Origin: Bemisia tabaci
Lineage: Eukaryota; Arthropoda; Insecta; Hemiptera; Aleyrodidae
Assembly (NCBI RefSeq): GCF_918797505.1
Contig: NC_092802.1
Span: 20,481,883-20,545,882, forward strand
Direction of reading: 5' to 3'
DNA length: 64,000 bases
A program made the position numbers and the translations under genes. Below, piece after piece: positions 41,949 through 52,803 of this stretch (the stretch's first letter is position 1; each line of letters starts with the position of its first letter). The notes beneath the pieces are model-generated. The model worked only from the letters and a program-made list of their open reading frames with translations, had not been told where the DNA came from and ran no database searches.

Positions 41949-43677
41949 AATTTCAAGTAGCCTATCGGCTAATCCCACGCTTTTTACCCCAGCCCCAGGT
42001 GACCATTGCCTGAGACCATCAAACTCAGATCACCTGGCCGGGAATCGAACCCGGGACCTCTTGGTCATAGGGCCAGCGCTACAACCACTACACCACAGGA
42101 GGCCGGCACCACTACACCACAGGAGGCCGGCCATCTAAATGTTACACTAAACTTGTGTATTTAACCTGATAGTACCTCAGTAATTATAATTATCTTACCT
42201 GTTAAACTGTATGATGCAATGAAAAAAATTTCACTTCCAGACAGATGATCATTTCCTGGTTGATACCTTCGCAAGTCTAGTTGGAATGTTGATTCAGCCG
42301 TGGCACTCACCGGAAAATTTCTTCCTCAATCGGACCTTTGATGATTTATTGTCGCATTAGCTTTGAACTGATTAAATATAAATGACACCATAAAGTGTCA
42401 TTTATTAGTGAATCAGAGATCAAAGTATAAATTTGAAGCTGCTAGAGCAGTAATTTCATCTGGCAAAACTGATCATGCACCTACCTACATGCGAAACCTC
42501 CTTAAGACGGATCTGAGAAACTTTGAGTCACCAAAAGGAGGTATTCATATTCACTTATTCATTACGCACACAATTTTCTGCAACTGATGGAATTTCTTTG
42601 CTAAATTAGAACGCTTAAGAGAAGGTACTTACTGCTAGTAGAAAATATGCGATAATACCTATCTAACCTACATTACCGGTGTATGCACTAGAGTGGTAAC
42701 GCATAAAGAACAGACACGAACAAACACTGAAGGAAAGGGCAGGAGTGGATTAAGTTACTGTAGTCTCTAATTTACTTCTGAACTGTTAATTTGAAGAACC
42801 ATAGGACACATCTTTGATGTGTACCTAATCACTTGGTACGGACCAGAGGAACCTTGAACTGTAATCATATCGGTAAAGTTTGAGGGCTCAATAGGCTTTA
42901 ATGCTAAAACAGATGAACTTCAAACTCTTGTATGAATTCAAAACCACATACTTCAGATAAGGAAACTACAAAACACTTGATTTGAGGCGAAAATGAAAAG
43001 CGAATGATCCAAGAAAAGAATGTCTGGGTGTGAACTTATGACAACTGACTTTCTGTTTCAGAATACTCTGAATACACATCACAATGAGCCGATAGACTCT
43101 AGCTCCAGATTGTAAAATACGATAAAACTGATTTTCAGATGCTTTGTAGAAGTCAGAAATGGTTTAAAGGTAAAGAAAATCAAAAGATTCCGAGTTGTTT
43201 GGATCCTTCCTGTTATCAATCTTCGTTTGTTTACGAGCCCATCGTTTCCGATAGCCGATGCTCACTCGCGGTCGCCCGGTGAATAAATTTCGCGAACTTT
43301 AACGCCTTTTTTCATCAAAAAAGAGTTAATTTCGGACGAAACCAAATGTTTCAACAAATTTCTCGTCAAATTTTACCACTAAATCACAATATACAGATAG
43401 AAACTTTCGCTAAATAAGCAAACCGGGCAGCAGCCATATTGTTCGGACTAACTCGGAATAAACCAAGGGTGGTCACCTGAGGTGTGACGTCAAAAATCGG
43501 CGTTCGCGCCACGGCCCGGATTCAAATAACGTTTTTGAGGGGCACGATTTTAAAATCGCATTTTCTCCCCTTAGCAATTTTTTTCAAAACTTTTTATTGT
43601 GCTCATCGTTTTTCTGGTGAAATTTTACTTATAGTGCAATAGCTTTTAAGCCAATCCCTCACCAGCCGAACTGCCTC
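39955..43677. mobile_element. 3.7-kb giant palindromic transposon splitting the LINE, TSD AT
   Basis: Termini GAGCCAGTTCGGCTG and its complement (one mismatch). The host DNA reads GGTGGAAT before and ATTCCTGTCG after, so an AT dinucleotide is duplicated and excision restores GGTGGAATTCCTGTCG in the LINE frame. Inverted arms run about 40,100-41,321 and 42,258-43,500. They are near-identical in the inner 1.2 kb, while the outermost 150 bp next to the termini are strongly diverged. No transposase frame; the frame at 41,269 is an arm/loop shadow. Confidence 0.88.
41915..42131 (-). mobile_element. tRNA-derived SINE in the palindrome loop
   Basis: Read on the minus strand: GGCCTCCTGTGGTGTAGTGG (A-box type), then GGTCCCGGGTTCGATTCCCG (B box) at about 42,040-42,056, a tRNA-unrelated body, and a 31-nt poly(A) (T-run 41,915-41,945). 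The 24-bp head is tandemly duplicated (42,085-42,130). TAAAT-containing DNA flanks both sides, a possible target duplication. Confidence 0.8.
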
Positions 43678-45000
43678 ATTCCTGTCGAGTTGGTCAAGTA
43701 CGGGACTGCCGAGCTCTTTGAGTGCCTCAGGAAACTGATGCAGCAATGCATCAGGGGTGACGAGGTACCAAGGGAGTGGAAGGAGTCCTGGATCAAGGCC
43801 ATCTACAAAAAGAAGGGAAGGAAGGACGACTGCAACAACTACGGGGGGCTCTCCGTGACCGGGACAATAAGCAAAGTGTGCGGGAAGATCCTGAAAGCGA
43901 AGATCGAGGACGAATGGCAGGATCACGATACAGAGGAGCAGGCTGGTTTTAGAGCTGGCAGGTCTACGATAGATCACCTCTTTGTTATTGTCCAGGTCAT
44001 TGAGAAGAAAATGGCCGTAGCTCAGGAGCTGCATTTAATTTTCGTGGATCTCCAGAAAGCGTATGACAGTGTGCCGTTGGTGAAACTTCGGGAGGCCTTG
44101 GAAAAATCTATTTTTAACGGGGGGTTGATTGATGCTGTCGAGCGATTTTATAAAGGGAGTTTTACCAAAATTAAGTATCATGGGGGGTTGTCAGCGGGAT
44201 TTTATGTGACTAAGGGTTTAAAACAGGGATGTTGTTTGTCGCCAACATTATTTAAAATTTATCTCGAGTGCGTGCTAAAAGAATGGAAAAATAAATGCTC
44301 TGGTATAGGTGTCCCCGAAACCCTTGGGTGATCTCGAAACTCTGTTTACTCTGTGCTTTGCTGATGACCAGGTGGTGGTTGCTCAAGATCAAGATGACGC
44401 GGAATACATGATGCGCAAGTTAGTAGAAGAGTATCGGAAGTGGGGTCTGGAAGTCAGCATATCCAAATCTGAGAAGATGACTTTTGGCGGTGATCAGCAA
44501 AGCATTGAGTTGGAGGATGGGCAGCAGATCAAAGGCTGCGAGCACTTTAAGTACTTGGGAGTGCGGTTGACCCAGGATGGAAGGACGGATCAAGCTATCA
44601 CGGAAAGGAACACCTTTCCCTGATTCCACCAATTGATTTCTGGAGAAGGTCGGCAGGAATTTCTAGGAGAGATCGGGTCCGTAATGATAGAGTGCGTCAG
44701 ATAATGGAAGTCGAAAATGACATCGTGTTCGACGTCATGACCAAACAACTTGTTTGGTATGGTCATGTCAATAGGATGACGGAAGAGAGGCTGCCAAAAA
44801 AGATGCTTGATTGGGTTCCTCCTGGGAGAAGACGTAGGGGACGCCCAGTGAGAGGTTGGCGACAGGGGGTGTTGAGTGAGATGAGGGAGTGTCAACTCCC
44901 TGATGACCTGTGGGAAGACCGAGCTTTGTGGCGATTGGGCGTCGTAGAGCGCCGAAGAGCGCTGTAAAAGCGACTCATATGTATGTATGTATGTATGTAA
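43678..45000 (+). mobile_element. RTE-like LINE, reverse transcriptase core and 3' end
   Basis: Continues the ORF cut at 39,954. PVELVKYGTAELFECLRK, EEQAGFRAGRSTIDHLF, FVDLQKAYDSVP (catalytic Asp), GLKQGCCLSPTLFKIYL, then, one frame over, CFADDQVVVA (the YADD-type box) and KYLGVRLTQDGRTDQA. A deletion near 44,615-44,635 removes about 60 residues present in the copy at 27,992-28,555. It resumes WYGHVNRMTEERLPKKMLDW to RRRAL, stop near 44,967. It ends in a TATG microsatellite tail (44,979-44,999), typical of RTE-type LINEs. Inactive because of the shift, the deletion and the palindrome. Confidence 0.88.
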
Positions 45001-45287
45001 AATCCAGTGGAAGTATTTGTATCTGTTGATGAATATCGCTACCATTTTAAAACTGTGACATCAGCAGTGGATTGGTGTTTTAAAGTTTTTTTTTTACTCT
45101 TGACTGCTCTTATCCCGCCGAATGTCAGCAAGTCTATTATTTCCTACAGAAATATGTTTTTGGAATTGAGACCAAAACGGACAAAAATTTTGTAACGGTC
45201 CATGACCTCGCCAGAATCCTGAAATTATAAATTGATGAGATACAAATTGATGATTGATTAAGTATAGATATTCTCCAACATTGTAAA

Positions 45288-47899
45288 ATGCCTCATTGTA
45301 TTAAGTGTCAGGTGAACCTTAGTACACCAGCAGAACTGATTCGCCACTACAAATTTGTACATTTCATCACTTCAATAGGTGAAGCAGTTGAGTGTTTTGA
45401 ATGTCATCGTCAATATGGTACTCTTCAATCCTTACAGAAGCATTTGTCCCTTTGCAGAAATCAGGATGAGGCAAACTTTTTTGACCCTTTTAGTATAGAG
45501 CCATTGATGGGAATGAAATTTACCTAACTCCAAGCGATGATGAGGAGAACCACCTTGAGCCAGTCCCCTCTTTTTTTCCAGAAAGTCATAAGGATGAACT
45601 GAGGAAGGAAGTGACTAATTTTGTTGCCTATTTGTACTCTAAAGTTAATGTACCTCGTAATTATGTCCTAAAAGTAATTGAGGCAACATCCGGTCTGACT
45701 GCCTCAATTCAATCAATTTTTAAACAAAAACTTCAAAGTATTTTACCAGAAGATGTTATGGAGAGAGATATTGATCCGTTACTCACTTCCCTCTCAAATG
45801 CCTTTGAGCCATTAACTTCAGAGCATAAAATATTTAAAGTTTTTAGTGATGAAGGTTATATTGCACCCGAGGAAATCGAAATAGGAGAACGTCTCGATAA
45901 AAGGAAAGACAATTTTAAAGTTCGTATTGTTTCTGTCCCAGTGTCACCTTCTTTAACTTTAAAAATTTTTTTTGAACAGCCAGACATACTTAAAAAAACC
46001 TTAGCCTATGAGAGAGAGTTATTGTCGGAAGTATCTTTTGTTTCAAATTTCACTCACGGTGAGTATTGGAAAAAATTAATCCAAGATAATCCAGGTAAAA
46101 AAATACGTCCTATTTTTCTGTATAATGACGACTTTGAGTGTGGTAATCCTCTTGAATCTCATGCAGGAATTCACAAATTAAGTGGAGTATATATGACTAT
46201 TCCAATCCTTCCACCCGAATTTTGTTCTACTTTGAATAGTCTTTTTCTCATAATTCTGTTTCACAGTGAAGATAGAAAATCTTTTTCCCTCGATAAATTT
46301 TTCGATAGACTCATCCAAGAGAGTAATGATTTATCCAAAAATGGTTTATATTTTGACACTGAATCTTTCTCAGGTAAAATTTATTTTCAGTTAACTATAC
46401 TCCAAGGTGATAACCTTGCTCAGCATGAACTAGGAGGGTTTTCAGAGTCATTTAATTGCAATCACCCTTGTGCTTATTGTAAAGTTGATAAAAAAAAATG
46501 CACTTTCAAGTTGAAGAGGATGAAACTTTAATTCGAACGAAAGAGAATTATGAAAATGACCTCCGTCTCAACAACGTGTCTGAAACGGGTATAATTAGAG
46601 ACTGTGTTTTACACAAAATCGATGATTGGCACGTTACAACGTCAATGGCACCAGATCTTCAACATGACATTCTAGAGGGCGTTGCTGAATATGACATGGG
46701 GGTCATTTTGCATCATTTTATTTTTGTTGAAAAGTATTTCACTGTGGAAGAATTTTATACAATTACTTTAAATTTCGATTTTGGGGTCAATAGCTCTGAA
46801 AATAAACCCCCTTTACAAGCTGAAAACCACTTGCGTGAAAAAAAAAATAAGATGTCTTCCGCTGAAATGCTGCATTTTCTAAAATATTTTGGCGTTATGT
46901 ATTCTAACTTTGTTCCCGAAACTGATCAATTTTGGCACCTGTATTTAGCTTTAAGAGACATACTTTCCCTCATTTTATCACCACGCTTCCAGGATGGGTG
47001 CTCAACCCCATTAAAGGCATTTGTTAAGCGGCACAATGAACTGTACATACAATGTTCTGGGGGCCATCTTCCAAATAAATTTCACCATTTGGTACATTAT
47101 CCCAGGCACCTAACTGCTTATGGGCCTCCAAAGAACACATGGTGTATGCGTACGGAAGGAAAGCACAAAACTTCAAAGTTGGTTACTACCTCAGTCCCCA
47201 CTCGCAAAAATATTTGCAAAACCACCACTATCCGTCACCAACTCTCTTTTAACTGGCTCTTTAGGTCAAAACAGTTCTTTCCTGATAGGCTAAAAGTTGG
47301 CCACAGTGAAGATTTTGATATAGAGCTGCTGCCTAGGTACGAGGAAATGGGCTGCCCAAATGAAAAAAAAACTTTTCAGGTACTGCCTGCATGCAGAGTG
47401 TGACGGCACAGTCTACGAGAAAGATATGGTTGTTTACTACAATTTGAATGATATTCATCCAGAATTTGCAATCATCAAAAAAATATTGATATTTAACTCT
47501 GAGTCTGTCCATTTCATTGGAAGAAAATTGAAAGTGCTCTATTATGATGTACATGCAGCCGCTTTTCATGTTGAAAGTGTCACCGATGTTGATGGCTGCC
47601 CTTATATTTTTATTGATCAGTGCGACCTCCTCCAGCATACACCTTTCCCACTCCTTACAGGAAATGAAGGAGGCTCGTACATTGCTGTAGTACCTAAAGA
47701 GTATGGCTTTCCTTTAAAAAAATTTGCCCTAACTCTTCATTATTACAGCTCCAAAGCATATCGCTATGTGAGGGACACATTCGACTCTGCCATGCCCCAC
47801 CCGCGAACGCTATACCAATCGTATCAACAAGTAAACGGCGCCCCTGGATTCACAACTGAAGCATTTTTAAATCCTATTTATCGGGGCGCATCCGACTGA
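45288..47899 (+). CDS. CMC/EnSpm-like transposase-type zinc-finger protein, frameshifted
   Basis: ATG at 45,288 starts MPHCIKCQVNL...HYKFVH and CFECHRQYG, two N-terminal zinc fingers. A one-base shift near 45,505 leads to ELRKEVTNFVAYLYSKVNVP. Then YNDDFECGNPL...IHKLSGVYMTIP and GDNLAQHELGGF...NHPCAYCKV resemble the Asp-containing core of CACTA/EnSpm transposases. After a second shift at an A9 run (46,489-46,497) come LQHDILEGVAEYDMG and KFHHLVHYPRHLTAYGPP. After a third, at another A9 (47,361-47,369), the C-terminal part ends GASD. The assignment rests on motif order remembered from the family. Near-complete coding with breaks mostly at A-runs suggests either a young pseudogene or sequence errors. 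Confidence 0.6.
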
Positions 47900-47976
47900 A
47901 TGTCACCAGCTGCAGACTTTCATGGGCCTACTCCGCCTGAGAATTTGAGTCCGGAAATAAGTTTCTCATAGAGCTA

Positions 47977-48768
47977 GTGATGGCAGCAAACGGTGCTGCC
48001 CAACAGTTAGTGAGACGCTATTGCATCTACGCTAGTTTACCAAGAGTTGTTGCCATGCATCCAGAACTGAACGATGAAGTGATAGAATACTGTGAATCCA
48101 TTTTATCTCAGCGTCGATTCAAAGTAGCTGAAAAATGTGGTAGTGCCACTATTCCTGGAAATAAATTCCGGGAAGGTTTCCAAGCGACTGAAGACGAGGA
48201 GATTCCAATGCTTCAATTGCTGCCAGAAATCAACATGAGTGAAGTTTTCCTCGTCAAGAAAATAATTTTCCGCAAGCAGGTAATTTCCTTTGAAAGTTTG
48301 CTTCCAAATCCATCCAAGAAAATCCCCAGACGGAATAATTCACATGTTAAGCTGCAGGATGGGAGGTATATTAAAGTTCTTCGTATGTTTGTGTCGTCAT
48401 TGAATTATGAGAAAGTTTGCGTAATCAGAAAGCAGTTGAAGTTTGAACACAATTGTGCTGGTGTTTTTGGAAAAGCTCAATTTTGTATGAAAGTTTGCCA
48501 GCAACCATACACTTTTGCTGACGAAATTCTCGTTGTTCCTACAGACAAAATCCAAAAAAATTGCTTTTACATCAGGAAAGATGATAAATCATCATTTTTA
48601 TCGGAATTACCCAATATGTTTGAAAAAGATGAAATCGGTACGCTCAAGAAAATGGGCGGGTTTACTAGCTCTTTAGTTTCGCCGAAGATACACTTGAATC
48701 TAAAAATTGATATTTTACTTCATGCGTGGTGTAAAAACATGAACTGTCGTCTGCCTGAAAAAATCCTG
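47977..48768 (+). CDS. Uncharacterised ORF, probably part of the transposon-type gene set
   Basis: An open frame from MMAANGAAQQLVRRYCIYA to LPNMFEKDE, then LLHAWCKNMNCRLPEKIL, where a GTATGT donor (48,769) follows; unspliced it would stop at 48,807. It contains a repeated theme also seen in the C-terminal part of the preceding gene (a compact segment with VFGKAQFCMKV, ...ILVVPTDKI, ...CFYIR). It starts 78 bp after the previous stop and in the same direction, so it may be its extension or a second element. No named domain recognised. Confidence 0.45.
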
Positions 48769-48795
48769 TATGTACACTGTGTTATTTCTTTAATT

Positions 48796-49109
48796 GCATC
48801 ACCTTGATGTGCTCTCGATTCCTTACTTATTAGTTCTTACCTGACTCTCCTCATGAATTCCAACTTAATAGCAGCGGAAGAAATTAGACTGTTTTATTTT
48901 GAAAAAGGGAAAACCCTGCTCACTGCATTCATCACCAAGTGGAGAAAGAACTAAAAGCTCAAAAAGAAACTTATGATTTTGATGATTTTGTTAGTACTGT
49001 CTCAAAAGTCAATGAGGGAAATGTAGATGTAAAAATCATGAAAATTGAAGACTTCCGAATGTGGAAGAGCTTCAAATCGGAAACTAAGTTAAAACCAGTA
49101 GATGAAAGA
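48796..49109 (+). repeat. 314-bp direct duplication, copy 1 (truncated by a TE)
   Basis: About 97% identical by eye to 49,892-50,205. It contains the coding-like MEKELKAQKETYDFDDFVS...KIEDFRMWKSFKSET. It is cut at GTAGATGAAA by the truncated AATGGACCACT element. Confidence 0.8.
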
Positions 49110-49317
49110 ATGGACCACTAGACAAGGTATGAATTTAAGCATTCTGATACATGTTTCTTAACCAGAATTTCACGTAGAACACGATTCGCACAATGAAAAG
49201 TACTAAAATTAACTCCTAATGAAGATATTAACGTTTTATTTCACATGGATTACGGGAAATTTGAACTGCCCGCTCACAAGAAACTCAAAGCTCTACGTGA
49301 GTCAAATCGCGCACTAA
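49109..49317. mobile_element. AATGGACCACTAGACAAGG element, left half only
   Basis: GAATGGACCACTAGACAAGG to GAGTCAAATCGCGCACTA matches the left arm of 31,509-32,062; the right half is missing. Confidence 0.8.
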
Positions 49318-49485
49318 ACGTTGCCGTAAACAAAAACAAACTCCGCGGTATGATCCGGCAATCTCTGCTCAGCTGATGCTGTTCCCCAAGTTGTTTACAC
49401 CAGGAAGGACGCATGACGACATTTATCTTCGGTTTCCTTCTATTCTTGTGCTTGTGGTTTGATTTTGTGAAGTAAATAAATCCGA

Positions 49486-49680
49486 ATGCCTGTGGTTCAA
49501 AAATGTTTCGTGCCCAATTGTGGTTTTACATCTGCGGACATGCCGCCTCGCATATTTTTCAATGTGCCGCGGAATGAAACTAGACATCAATGGTTTGCAG
49601 CCGCTGGGAAGAAGCCGGCTGATGAAGGGAAGAGGCTGTCTTTGAAAACGATTCTCTACTGCTGTGATGCACATTTTGAT
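49486..49680 (+). CDS. THAP-type zinc-finger exon
   Basis: ATG at 49,486; 65 codons ending at a GTAAGT donor (49,681), phase 0. It has CFVPNCG near the start, FFNVPRNETRHQWFAAAG with the single Trp, and YCCDAHFD at the end. The C-x4-C...C-x2-H arrangement with W and HF is the THAP (C2CH) DNA-binding fold. The final AVPTIF-type box would lie on the next exon, which I could not locate with confidence. THAP domains occur at the N-terminus of P-element-type transposases and related proteins. It lies upstream of the recombinase gene on the same strand; whether the two are spliced together is unknown (the phase of the exon ending at 50,472 differs from this one). Confidence 0.65.
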
Positions 49681-49891
49681 GTAAGTACATACTAACTAAT
49701 GCATTTACCAAAATTGGTTGCATTTATGGATTTACAGCCAAGCTGTCAGGTGCAATCTGGGACAAAAACATGAATGAAAAAGTGTCATGCTTGTAGATTC
49801 TTCTGAAACCTTCAGTAGCAGCTGAATTTCATTGTAGCAGAGCACATTTTCATTTTTCAGTTTACATTTCATGGAGGATTTCTCTCTCTTG

Positions 49892-50205
49892 CATCACCTT
49901 GATGTGCTCTCGATTCCTTACTTATTAGTTCTTACCTGACTCTCCTCATGAATTCCAACTTAAAAGCAGCGGAAGAAATTAGACTGTTTTATTTTGAAAA
50001 TGGAAAAACCCTGCTGACTGCATTCATCACCAAGTGGAGAAAGAACTGAAAGCTCAAAAAGAAACTTATGATTTTGATGATTTTGTTAGTACTGTCTCAA
50101 AAGTCAATAAGGGAAATGTAGATGTAAAAATCATGTAAATTGAAGACTTCCGAATGTGGAAGAGCTTCAAATCGGAAACTAAGTTAAAACCAGTAGATGA
50201 AGGAA
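49892..50205 (+). repeat. 314-bp direct duplication, copy 2
   Basis: Second copy of 48,796-49,109. A point change creates an in-frame TAA (after DVKIM) that the first copy lacks. It runs straight on into the coding-like exon below. Confidence 0.8.
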
Positions 50206-50472
50206 TTGTGTATATAAGGGATACTGTTCAAGTCAAAGTTGTCAAAGGTGATTTCAATCTGTTTTTTAAGACTTCCTATGACGAGTCAGCACAGTATGAT
50301 GTGTTAGATTTTTTACAGGCAAGAGCCATGAAACAAAAATCTCCGAACGCTCCGCAATGCCGTGTCGAGGCAGGCTTTCCTGCAGCCAGAAAAAAGGAGC
50401 TTTCACGCGTATATTTTAATTCAGGTGTTCTCCCGGAACACAAAAAAACTTTCTGGGACAATCTCCCAATAT
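50154..50472 (+). CDS. Exon preceding the Crypton-like gene (FKTSYDE...FWDNLP module)
   Basis: Frame MWKSFKSETKLKPVDEG, then VVKGDFNLFFKTSYDES, DVLDFLQARA, FPAARKKELSRVYF and KKTFWDNLPI, ending after one base of a codon at a GTATGT donor. That phase fits the acceptor at 52,804, and the joined codon is Cys. The pattern (FKTSYD, then a Lys-rich run, then FW..LP) is a module I have seen in uncharacterised transposon-related proteins of invertebrates. The true 5' limit of the exon is uncertain because of the upstream stop at about 50,137. Confidence 0.5.
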
Positions 50473-51235
50473 GTATGTAATCAGCCAAACTGAAATTTTG
50501 ATCTCTCTGCCTACTTGTAGTTCCTAATGCACTTTTTAAGTGCAACTGAAGATCCACCAGCTTCATTCTTTAATCATAAACTGATGGTAGCTAATTTTCT
50601 GTTAAATAAGAGTCAGCATGTTTAAACAACAGCTGAAGAATAACTGCCTAAATTAATAAAATCCCTATCCATAAGTATTTCTTTCTCACTGTAGTATTTC
50701 TTACGTACCTACATTTCATTTCTTTAAAGGAAAACCGTACGTTAACTTTCCTCAAGTCTCTAGTAAATCCTCTGAACCTTTGTGAGAATAGACTAAGAAA
50801 TTTTGAATGATTAAATTATTCACAATTTTCGCTGTAACTAAAATTCATGGAGAATTGAAGTCTCTCAAAACAGTTGAACTGAACTCAGAGATTCAAGGCT
50901 GTTATATTGTTTCGTTTTTTTTTTTACTCGAGTTCCTAAGTAAATAGTTAAGTTTTTTGTTCTCTTGTTTTTTTGTCAGTATCTTATTGACTAACATTCA
51001 TGGAGGAATAAATTCTCTGACAGTTTACTTTACAAAGATTTCAGGCTGTTTTTCTTTCTGGTTATTTTTTTTTTTTTTTTACTGGAGTTAAGTTTTTTGT
51101 TATTTTTCTTTCTTTAAATTTTTTGTTGTCCTTTAGGTAGGTACTTTGGTTTTGTTTTTCCTTTCTATTTTTAATAAATGACTTTGTCTATTGTTCACTC
51201 GCAGGTAATGTTTTTTCCTTACTTTTAGCTAATGG
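50473..51235. other. Probable intron, no features
   Basis: T-rich DNA with poly(T) runs near 50,920 and 51,067. Fits an intron between the exons ending 50,472 and starting 52,804. Confidence 0.4.
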
Positions 51236-51822
51236 CATCTCAGGAGCCGATCGTTTGAATCTTGTGTTGTAGACAAGAGAAGACAACTCGCTTGCAAAAG
51301 CCAAACCCACTGTAAGAATGCAGTCCACTCCACACAAGACAGGATATCTGCCCCGTTGAAATCAAATGTTGGGGTCCGTCAAATGATCCGTATGGGGGAC
51401 TGTTGTCACAGGTATAGCAATCCTGCGGACCCCAGCTGGTAACCCCTGCCTTAAAGGGGATAGTGGAGATGGACACCGGCCTCTGGGCGTATGAACCACC
51501 TGCTAGAAGGGCAGACAGGGCTCTCAGCTGAAGTGAAAGCAACTTGTCTAGGAGAGGCAACTCCGAAATCAAACCCTGGTCCTCCAGGTTGGGGGTTGAG
51601 TCATCGGGCTGACTCCCCGGTACTTGTAAAAGGTTCTACTGTCAAAAGACCTAACGTAACAAGCCTCGGTACCACTGGAAACAAACGGACACGTCGACAA
51701 AAATTAAGAAAACGGACATTGATATTTGGGACGTGGAATGTCCAAGGCATTTCAAATAAGTTACCGGAAGTGATATCGGAGATTCAGAAACTTGGAGTGG
51801 ATGTCGCTGTTCTTACCGGTGG
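51236..51822 (+). mobile_element. RTE-like LINE 5' fragment (endonuclease N-terminus)
   Basis: CGTTTGAATCTTGTGTTG to GGATGTCGCTGTTCTTACCG. The coding end LIFGTWNVQGISNKLPEVIS then KLGVDVAVLT is the start of an AP-endonuclease domain as in RTE LINEs. Everything 3' of this is absent, which is unusual because LINEs are normally truncated at the 5' end. It could be a 5'-derived SINE-like unit or a copy cut by deletion. Confidence 0.7.
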
Positions 51823-52803
51823 TACCTTCCAAAAGTTTGGATTTTAAGAATTATTTTAGTTTTCAGGGTTTTTGCTCTGATTTTTTACATCTAACATATA
51901 ACAAAATCAACATCTCAGGCTGTATGAAATCAATATTTTTAACTGAATTCTTGAGAAAACAGCAACATTCAGGTGTAAACATTTGAAAATAATGTTTTTC
52001 ATGTTGCATTTAACTTTGAGCGCATGTTTCATACATGCAATCACATTTTTAGGCGCATTAGCATGTTGGAACGTTAGATTGTCATATCTGCAGGGTTTCC
52101 AGAGACCTGGGAAACCTGAGAAGTCAGGGGAAGTTAGGGAATTCCTGGGAGAAATCAGGGAATTTTTTTATGAGCACATTGGCTCAACAAGTGCATTTAT
52201 TCGCAACATTTTCTAAAGGAGATGTTTCGTTTGAAATTCTGGGAAAGGCAGAAAAAGTCAGGGAATTTAAAACTTTTTAATATTTCCTTCAACTATCAGA
52301 GAAAAACAGAAAAAGTCAGGAATTTTTACTGCGTAACAATTAATTGAAAAGCTATTAGTTGCCTTTTGAGTTATGACAATGCAAAGTTTCAGTGCGCTAA
52401 TGCGCTAAAAGGAGTGATTGAACGTATAAAACATGCGCTCAAAGTTATATGCAAGGTATGAAACATTTTTTTCTAATGTTTGCACCTCAATATCGCTGTG
52501 GGCTCAAAATTTCAACCATAAATATTGATTATGGCCGGAGAAATAATTTTTTTTTCATATTAAATGTCAGAAATCAGAGGAAAAAACGCCAAAAAACCTT
52601 GATTACTGAGATGATTTTCAGTTTCTTTTCAGTGAGCTGAAATTTTGCAAGAAGAAGTATCTAACTGATACAAACAAGTAGAGGGGGAGGCAAATCTGAG
52701 ACAGGCAGTTACAAAATAGAATTTTTCTGGAATGACCTTAACGAAAATTTCATTCCTCTTGAAAATGTATAAATTACTGAATAGGTTTTTTTTTTTTTTT
52801 TAG
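51823..52803. other. Probable intron, no features
   Basis: AT-rich DNA ending in a long T-run and TTTTAG acceptor at 52,803. Repeated GGAAAGTCAGGGAATT-like motifs near 52,110-52,320. Confidence 0.4.

Noticed and set aside
42001..42131. Possible tRNA gene on the minus strand
   Set aside because: A and B boxes are present but no closed acceptor stem or cloverleaf; body and poly(A) tail show it is a SINE.
43603..44034. Minus-strand 143-residue frame
   Set aside because: Antisense of the LINE reverse transcriptase.
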